Of a stretch of 15,640 nt of DNA, positions 6,953 through 11,914 are shown piece after piece. A model generated the notes under the pieces. That model did no database searches, was not told the DNA's origin, and saw only the letters and a program-made list of their open reading frames with translations. The position numbers and the translations under genes are program-made. The DNA is from Verrucomicrobiota bacterium (GTDB lineage Bacteria > Verrucomicrobiota > Verrucomicrobiia > Opitutales > Opitutaceae). Within the stretch, counting starts at the first letter, position 1; every line of letters begins with the position of its first letter. The stretch spans positions 1-15,640 of the forward strand of contig JAEZSJ010000122.1 of NCBI GenBank assembly GCA_023443985.1. Direction: 5' to 3'.

Positions 6953-7507
6953 ATGACGAGCGAGTGCGCCAATCTCTATCTCGTGGGGTTCATGGGGACG
7001 GGGAAGACGACGGTCGGCCGCGGAGTGGCGGCGCGACTGGGGTTCGAGTTCCTGGACTCCGACCATGAGATCGAGCGGTTGCAGGGTCGCACTGTCGCCG
7101 AAATCTTCGCACAGGAAGGGGAGCCGACGTTCCGACGCTACGAACGCGACTTTGTCGAGCACGGCCATCCGGCCGCGAGCCAGGTCGTGGCCTGCGGCGG
7201 CGGGCTGATCGTGCAGGAGGGGATGCTGGAGCTGGTGCGCGGCAAGGGCGTGCTCGTGTGCCTGCACGCGTCGGTCGACACGATCCTGCGGCGCACGGCG
7301 CAGAGCCGGGCGCGTCCGCTGCTCGATGTCGAGGATCCGGCGGAGCGCATCCGCACACTGTTTGCCCAGCGCGAGCCCGTCTATCGTCAGGCGGGAACGA
7401 TGATTCTCACCGAAGGGCGGCCGGTCTCCGAGATCGTGAGCCATGTGCTGCGCGTCTACCACCGGGAGGCGCGCGACTTCCGCCCGAAGGAGTCGGCCGC
7501 GCGGTGA
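6953..7507 (+). CDS. aroK: Shikimate kinase
   Basis: This enzyme phosphorylates shikimate with ATP in the fifth step of the chorismate pathway for aromatic amino acids. The 184-residue length is normal for the family. The Walker A loop is GFMGTGKT (12-19), the shikimate-binding Asp37 lies in LDSDHEIE, Arg61 in FRRYE, and the glycine triplet of the shikimate site in ACGGG (80-84). The lid arginine is Arg121 in ARPLL, and the R-x3-Y segment is REPVYRQA (140-147). The ATG at 6953 gives the usual short lead before the first strand; no Shine-Dalgarno sequence is visible. The stop TGA at 7505-7507 overlaps the GTG start of queG in the sequence GTGA, which suggests translational coupling of the two genes. 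Confidence 0.95.
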   Translation: MTSECANLYLVGFMGTGKTTVGRGVAARLGFEFLDSDHEIERLQGRTVAEIFAQEGEPTFRRYERDFVEHGHPAASQVVACGGGLIVQEGMLELVRGKGVLVCLHASVDTILRRTAQSRARPLLDVEDPAERIRTLFAQREPVYRQAGTMILTEGRPVSEIVSHVLRVYHREARDFRPKESAAR

Positions 7508-8736
7508 ACCTCGCGGAGCGCGAGCGGCTCCGGGCGCGGTTGCGCGAGACGGGGTTCGACGAGGTCCGCTTCGCGGCGGCCACCCCCCGGGCGGACAGCG
7601 GTTTGGCCGACTGGCTCGCCGCGGGACACCACGCGGACATGGCCTGGCTCGAACGCGGTGCCGCCAAGCGGAACGACCCGCAGTTGGTGCTGCCCGGCGT
7701 CCGCAGCGTGGTCGTGCTGGGTGTCAACTACTGGCCCGGGCGCGAGGCGGACGGCACGCTGATCGCCCGCTACGCGTTGCACGCCGACTACCATGACACG
7801 ATGCGTATCGGGTTGGAGCGGGCCGGCCGGATGCTGGAGACGGCGTGCGGCATCGGCGCGACGGACTATCGCTATTACGTCGACGCGGGCCCGGTGCAGG
7901 AGCGGGGATGGGCGGCGGCGGCGGGGCTCGGGTTCCGCGGCAAGAACGGCAACATCATCTCGCGCACCCACGGCAACTGGCTGCTGCTCGCCGCGATCCT
8001 CACGCGCGCCGAGATCCCGCCGGACGAACCGCTCGCGCAGGTGGAACCCACGCGCGCCGGCCTGCTCTGCGGCAAGTGCACCCGGTGTATCGACGCCTGC
8101 CCGACGGCGGCGTTCCCGTCCCCAGGGGTCGTCGACGCGCGCCGCTGCATCAGCTACCACACGATCGAGAACCGCGGCTTTGTGCCGCGCGAGCTGCGGG
8201 CGAGCTTCGGCGCGCGGGTGTTCGGGTGCGACGAGTGCTTGGCGGTGTGTCCGTGGAACCGGTTCGCCCAGGCCGGCCGGAGCGAGCTCCTGGCGCGGCG
8301 GCAGGACCTCGGGCACCTGCGGCTGCCGGAGCTGCTGGAACTGGACCCCGGGCGTTTCCGCGAGGTGTTCCGTGGCACGGCGGTGAAGCGGACCAAGTTG
8401 GCGGGCGTGCTGCGCAACGCCTGTGTGGCCGCCGGCAACGTGTACGCGGGCGGCCGTCGCTGCGATCCCGCCGAACTGGCGGTGGTCACGGCGGCGTTGG
8501 TCCGCCTCGCGGGCCACGAGTCGCCCGTGGTGCGCGGCCACGCCGTGTGGGCGGTGCGGCGCACCTGCGGCGAGGACGAGGCCGCCCGCCGGCTCGAGGC
8601 CTGCCGCGCGGCGGAGACCGATTCGCAAGTGCTGAGCGAATACAGAGCGGCGCCGGCTACGGCGCCGGCCGGAACAGCTCGCGCATCTTCTCCGCGAACA
8701 CCGCCGGAGGCCGGACCGGCTCGCCCTGGCGGTTGA
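7504..8736 (+). CDS. queG: Epoxyqueuosine reductase
   Basis: This cobalamin and iron-sulfur enzyme reduces epoxyqueuosine to queuosine in the anticodon loop of GUN tRNAs. The catalytic Asp127 is in YYVDAGPVQERGWA, followed by GLGFRGKNGN (141-150). Eight cysteines for two 4Fe-4S clusters are in place: 189, 192, 195 and 199 in LCGKCTRCIDACP, 215 in RRCIS, and 242, 245 and 249 in GCDECLAVCPWN. The KRTKLAGVLRNACVAAGN segment (295-312) and a HEAT-like C-terminus (about 325-370) are typical of the tRNA-binding end. The start is GTG 7504, overlapping the aroK stop by four bases. The last 30 or so residues are a Pro/Ala/Arg-rich tail that looks unconserved. The final 80 bases overlap the convergent thioesterase gene, so the tail is probably read-through sequence gained by loss of an earlier stop. 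Confidence 0.95.
   Translation: MNLAERERLRARLRETGFDEVRFAAATPRADSGLADWLAAGHHADMAWLERGAAKRNDPQLVLPGVRSVVVLGVNYWPGREADGTLIARYALHADYHDTMRIGLERAGRMLETACGIGATDYRYYVDAGPVQERGWAAAAGLGFRGKNGNIISRTHGNWLLLAAILTRAEIPPDEPLAQVEPTRAGLLCGKCTRCIDACPTAAFPSPGVVDARRCISYHTIENRGFVPRELRASFGARVFGCDECLAVCPWNRFAQAGRSELLARRQDLGHLRLPELLELDPGRFREVFRGTAVKRTKLAGVLRNACVAAGNVYAGGRRCDPAELAVVTAALVRLAGHESPVVRGHAVWAVRRTCGEDEAARRLEACRAAETDSQVLSEYRAAPATAPAGTARASSPRTPPEAGPARPGG
8648..8667. other. Hairpin at the queG / thioesterase convergent overlap
   Basis: CGGCGCCG (8648-8655) and CGGCGCCG (8660-8667) form a perfect 8-bp stem with a GCTA loop. The loop holds the stop codon of the minus-strand thioesterase gene (8657-8659), and the stem also lies inside the queG reading frame. 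It could slow or end transcription from both sides, but neither side has a U tract, so intrinsic termination is doubtful. Confidence 0.4.
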
Positions 8737-9067
8737 TGAAGGCGTGCAACGTGTGCCCGCTGACCAGTTTCTGGTCTCGTGCGAGGATCTCGTAGTCGAT
8801 CCGAAGCCGGACGGACGGGTGGTCCTTCATCCGGGAGACGATCGTGACGATGTCGTCGTAGAGCGCCGGGCGGTGGTAGCGCGCCTGCACCTCGATCACG
8901 GGCAGACGGTAGCCCTGGTCCTCGAGTTGCCGGTAGGGGATCCCGTGGGCGCGGAGCAGTTCGGTGCGCCCGACCTCGAACCAGGCGAGGTAATGGGCGT
9001 GGTAGACGATGCCCATCATGTCGGTCTCCGCGTAGCGGACGCGAAGTTCGGTACGGCCTTCGATCAT
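8657..9067 (-). CDS. YbgC/FadM-type acyl-CoA thioesterase (4HBT hotdog fold)
   Basis: A 136-residue single-domain hotdog thioesterase that hydrolyses acyl-CoA thioesters. The family motif is near the N-terminus: VRYAETDMMGIVYHAHYLAWFE (10-31), with Asp16 at the catalytic position of 4-hydroxybenzoyl-CoA thioesterases, followed by EVGRTELLRAHG. The rest fits the five-stranded sheet: RLPVIEVQARYHRPALYDD, VRLRIDYEI and KLVSGHTLHAFIN. E. coli YbgC works next to the Tol-Pal system; that context is absent here, so the substrate is unknown. The start is ATG 9065-9067, because longer in-frame starts add only Arg/Ala-rich sequence and this start gives the normal family length. No Shine-Dalgarno sequence is visible. 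It is on the same strand as the upstream GT4 gene, 118 bases away, and its 3' end overlaps queG by 80 bases. Confidence 0.9.
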   Translation of the reverse strand: MIEGRTELRVRYAETDMMGIVYHAHYLAWFEVGRTELLRAHGIPYRQLEDQGYRLPVIEVQARYHRPALYDDIVTIVSRMKDHPSVRLRIDYEILARDQKLVSGHTLHAFINRQGEPVRPPAVFAEKMRELFRPAP

Positions 9068-9164
9068 GCGGGCGAGTTGGCCAGAAAACCCGGCGCGGGC
9101 CAAGCATCCGCTGCGTCGCCCCAGGCGTGTCCGAGCCGTGGTGACAACGACGGCCCGGTGCACT

Positions 9165-9178
9165 GCCGGCGCGCCGGC
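9165..9178 (-). other. 14-bp perfect palindrome after the GT4 stop codon
   Basis: GCCGGCGCGCCGGC is self-complementary over all 14 bases and lies seven bases beyond the minus-strand glycosyltransferase stop. As RNA it folds to a 5-bp stem with a CGCG loop. No U tract follows. It might protect the 3' end or be a weak terminator between this gene and the thioesterase. Apart from this the 118-base gap shows nothing recognisable. Confidence 0.3.
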
Positions 9179-9185
9179 GGCGGCT

Positions 9186-10331
9186 TCAGACGAAGCTCGC
9201 GTGCCCGTTGAGCAGCACCGAGGCGGAGCGCTGCCAACAGTTGCGCCGCGCCCACTCCTGGCCGTTGGCGCCGAACTCGCGCCGCAGTTCGGCATCCGCG
9301 ACCAGACGCTGGAAGGCGGTGGTGAGCGCGGGAAGATTCACGGGCGGCACGAGCAGGCCGGTCACGCCGTCGACGACCGCCTCGGGCACGCCGCCGACCT
9401 CATGGGCCACCACCGGGAGCCCGTGCGCGGAGGCCTCGAGATAGACCAGCCCGAAACCCTCGACGCTCGACTCGTGGTTGATGCTCGTCATCGCGAAGAT
9501 GTCGGCCTGGTCGTAGATGTCGTCGAGTTGGTCGTCGCTGACATCGCCGAAGAATCGCGCCGTCACGCCGCTGTTCTCGGCCGTCTCCCGCAGGAGCAGT
9601 TCGTAGCCCTCGCGTCGGCCGGTGCCGACCATCCAGTACTCGATGCGCTGGCGAAGGTGGACGGGCAGGGCCTTGAGGGCCTCGAGGATGAACATCTGGC
9701 CCTTGCGCGGATGCAGCCGCCCGACCGTGAGGATCACGACCTTGTCGCTGCAGGCGGTGCGGCGCGGCTTGGCGTCGGCGAAATCGGAACGGAGGGCGCC
9801 CGGGGTGATCAGGGTCTTGCATTCCGCCTCGGGGAAGTGGGTGCAGAGGAGGCGCCTCGTGTAGTTGGTGAGGGTGCTGATCCGGTCGGCGCGGTTGATC
9901 AGGGCGCGGGCGAGACAGCGGCGGGCGCCGGTCTCGGCGAAGCGCAGGATCTCGGAGCCGTGGAAGGTGAGCAGCAGGCGTTTCGGGCGGAGCGCCTTGA
10001 AGAACTGGAGCGTCATCATCGCCAGCATCGGGCCGGGCTCCGGGAGGTAGACGGTGGCCTTGCGGAGTTTCCGCCGGTGGGCGACCAGGTGCCGGGCCAG
10101 GCGCATCTGGCAGCCGAAATCGTGGGTGCCCTTCAGCGCGAGGCGGCGGATGGGGAAAGGCCAGTCCTTCTCGGGCTCGCGCCCGGCCTGGGGGGCCCAG
10201 ACCTCGGTCTGGTACCCGAGCCCGGCGGTCGCTCTCGCGATCTCCTCCGTGAACGTGGCAATGCCGCCTCGCCGAGGGTGAAACTCGTGCGTGATGATGT
10301 AGACGGGTTGCTTCGGTGCGACCGAGACCAT
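9186..10331 (-). CDS. GT4-family glycosyltransferase
   Basis: A second GT-B fold glycosyltransferase, 381 residues. The N-terminal domain begins PVYIITHEFHPRRGGIATFTEEIA (9-32), with the glycine-rich acceptor loop. LTFHGSEILRF (121-131) is the usual acceptor-domain histidine segment. The donor domain shows LTVGRLHPRKGQMFILEAL (201-219), MVGTGRR (234-240), DIFAMTS (277-283) and the E-x7-E pair Glu291/Glu299 in EGFGLVYLEASAHGLPVV, then EVGGVPEAV (311-319) and DGVTGLLV (321-328). The pattern resembles phosphatidylinositol mannosyltransferase-like and exopolysaccharide GT4 enzymes, but donor and acceptor are open. It is not a recent copy of the glycosyltransferase at 5751-6893, since the two differ throughout outside the shared motifs. 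The ATG at 10329-10331 is used, without a Shine-Dalgarno sequence; just upstream ATCAGAG is tandemly repeated (10334-10347). It is 108 bases downstream of lgt. Confidence 0.92.
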   Translation of the reverse strand: MVSVAPKQPVYIITHEFHPRRGGIATFTEEIARATAGLGYQTEVWAPQAGREPEKDWPFPIRRLALKGTHDFGCQMRLARHLVAHRRKLRKATVYLPEPGPMLAMMTLQFFKALRPKRLLLTFHGSEILRFAETGARRCLARALINRADRISTLTNYTRRLLCTHFPEAECKTLITPGALRSDFADAKPRRTACSDKVVILTVGRLHPRKGQMFILEALKALPVHLRQRIEYWMVGTGRREGYELLLRETAENSGVTARFFGDVSDDQLDDIYDQADIFAMTSINHESSVEGFGLVYLEASAHGLPVVAHEVGGVPEAVVDGVTGLLVPPVNLPALTTAFQRLVADAELRREFGANGQEWARRNCWQRSASVLLNGHASFV

Positions 10332-10439
10332 GGATCAGAGATCAGAGACGGCCAGGAACTCTCCTCATCGTGCCCAGCGTAGACAGGGACCCGGTCTAGC
10401 GGATCCGTGGAGACACGCAAAAACAAAGAAGAGCTTTCG

Positions 10440-11318
10440 TTAGGGCGTCCTGCGGGGCGTTTTCGCGGCGGCGCCGGTGTCCGGCGTGCCGCGGCCCCGA
10501 CGGATGGCGCGGGCGAGGATGCCCGCCCCGGCGGCGAGCACGAACAGCGAATAGAACGTGCCGCGGCTCAACCCGAGGATGAGCGCGGCATCGGGCTCGC
10601 GAAACAGTTCGCAGAACATCCGGGCCACGGCGTAGCCGATGAGGAACTCGCCGGTGAGTTGGCCGGGACGGCGGAGCACGGCGTCGCCACGCCAGAGCCG
10701 GAACTGGAGATACACGAGCAGCAACAAACCCTCGCCGGCGGCCTCGTAGAGCTGCGACGGATGCCGCGGCACGAGCAGGTGCACCGGAGTGCCCTCGGGG
10801 GCGCTTTTCGGGAAGATCACCGCCCACGGAACCCGGGTGCTGTTGCCCCAGAGTTCCCCGTTCACGAAATTCGCGAGCCGGCCGAGCAGCAGACCCGGCG
10901 GGGTGATCGTCGCCACGAGGTCGGCAAGCGTCCAGAAACGGACGCGATGGCGCCGGGCAAACCACAACGCCGCCGCCAGGACTCCGACGAAGCCGCCGTG
11001 GCTGGCCATACCGCCGTCCCAGACGCGGAAAAAGGCGAGCGGGCTCGAGAAGAGCTCCCCGGGCGCATAGAGCAGGAAATAGCCCAGCCGGCCGCCGAGG
11101 AGCACCCCCAGCACGAGCGCGTACAACAGCTCGCCATTCTGCTCACGACTCAGCGGCGAACGCCCCGCGCGCGAGTACCGCCCGAGCAGCCAGAGACCGA
11201 TCAGAAACCCGAGCACGTACGCCAGACCGTAGTAGCGGATGCCGATCCCGGGCGCGAACTCCCAGAGAAACGGACTCAGGTCGTGGACCCAATAGTTGGC
11301 GTTCGAACCGGCGGGCAT
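10440..11318 (-). CDS. lgt: Prolipoprotein diacylglyceryl transferase
   Basis: This inner-membrane enzyme transfers diacylglycerol from phosphatidylglycerol to the lipobox cysteine of prolipoproteins, the first lipoprotein maturation step. It has 292 residues and about seven membrane segments. Landmarks are RYYGLAYVLGF (28-38), GGRLGYFLLY (75-84), GGMASHGGFVG with His107 (the E. coli His103 position), and the Lgt signature GRLANFVNGELWG (146-158), with Arg147, Asn150 and Glu155. HPSQLYEA (186-193) and FREPD with Arg240 (the E. coli Arg239 position) follow. The C-terminus ends in a basic tail. The start is ATG 11316-11318, shortly before the first hydrophobic stretch; no Shine-Dalgarno sequence is visible. 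An intrinsic terminator after trxA lies upstream, so lgt probably has its own promoter or depends on read-through. Confidence 0.97.
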   Translation of the reverse strand: MPAGSNANYWVHDLSPFLWEFAPGIGIRYYGLAYVLGFLIGLWLLGRYSRAGRSPLSREQNGELLYALVLGVLLGGRLGYFLLYAPGELFSSPLAFFRVWDGGMASHGGFVGVLAAALWFARRHRVRFWTLADLVATITPPGLLLGRLANFVNGELWGNSTRVPWAVIFPKSAPEGTPVHLLVPRHPSQLYEAAGEGLLLLVYLQFRLWRGDAVLRRPGQLTGEFLIGYAVARMFCELFREPDAALILGLSRGTFYSLFVLAAGAGILARAIRRGRGTPDTGAAAKTPRRTP

Positions 11319-11369
11319 GGTAGACGGAGCGTGGCGGCTGGAGGGAAAGACGATGGCGGCGGTGTCGCC

Positions 11370-11403
11370 AAAAAGAAAGGCCGGGCGCAGGTGACGCCCG
11401 GCC
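11370..11403 (-). terminator. Intrinsic terminator after trxA
   Basis: GGCCGGGCG (11379-11387) and CGCCCGGCC (11395-11403) form a perfect 9-bp stem with a 7-base loop. Read on the minus strand, the stem is followed by UUUCUUUUU (complement of 11370-11378). It starts 20 bases after the trxA stop codon, so trxA is probably a single-gene transcription unit separated from lgt. Confidence 0.9.
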
Positions 11404-11423
11404 CGGGAAAACGTGGCGGAAGC

Positions 11424-11750
11424 TCAGAGCTTCACGGCCACCTTGGCGCGCAGCGTAGCCTTGTCGACCAGGCCGACAAAGGTGTCCACCGGCTGGCCGT
11501 TCTTGAAGAGGATCATCGTCGGAATCGCACGGATACCGAACTGGGCCGCCACCTCGCCCGCTTCATCGACATTGACCTTGGCGATCTTGAGCTTCCCGGC
11601 GAGGTCCAGGGCAAGCTCCTCGAGGATCGGCGCAATGGCCTTGCAGGGTCCGCACCAAGGCGCCCAGAAGTCGACGAGGACGGGCAGGGGCGACTTGGTG
11701 ATGGTATCCTGGAAGTCGGCAGTGGTGAGCTGGGAGATGTTTTCGGACAT
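11424..11750 (-). CDS. trxA: Thioredoxin
   Basis: A 108-residue cytoplasmic disulfide reductase, the standard thioredoxin length. The active site WCGPC is at 32-36 within VDFWAPWCGPCKAIAPILEE, the cis-proline is Pro77 in RAIPTMILFKNG, and the conserved Asp26 lies in LVDFWA. It has no signal peptide, so it is cytoplasmic, acting with thioredoxin reductase on ribonucleotide reductase and other partners. An upstream in-frame ATG near 11921 would add 57 Arg/Ser/Pro-rich residues and is rejected. The start ATG follows CACTACC, with no Shine-Dalgarno sequence. In the 164-base gap upstream, a TTGACT (complement of 11817-11822) resembles a -35 box, but the matching -10 position is GC-rich, so the promoter is uncertain. 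A terminator follows the gene. Confidence 0.97.
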   Translation of the reverse strand: MSENISQLTTADFQDTITKSPLPVLVDFWAPWCGPCKAIAPILEELALDLAGKLKIAKVNVDEAGEVAAQFGIRAIPTMILFKNGQPVDTFVGLVDKATLRAKVAVKL

Positions 11751-11914
11751 GGTAGTGAACTGCTTTGGTTGAGTGGGTTTGCGAGTGGCGCGGAGGCTGC
11801 GGCGGGACCCCAGCCGAGTCAAGGGGGCGGTACCGTGGCGAGCGCGTCGCGGCGGGGTGGGCGCGACGCGCCGGAGCGGTGCGGGAGAACGGCATGGCTG
11901 CCGCAAGATACGCA

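Noticed and set aside
5751..10331. The two GT4 genes as a duplicated pair forming one pathway
   Set aside because: They are on opposite strands, separated by unrelated genes, and similar only in general GT4 motifs.
9066..10382. 438-residue + strand open frame antisense to the second GT4 gene
   Set aside because: The minus strand here codes for a protein with complete GT4 motifs. This frame has none.
10332..10439. Possible small RNA or tRNA between the GT4 and lgt genes
   Set aside because: No cloverleaf, T-loop consensus or terminator was found, only a 7-base tandem repeat (ATCAGAG).
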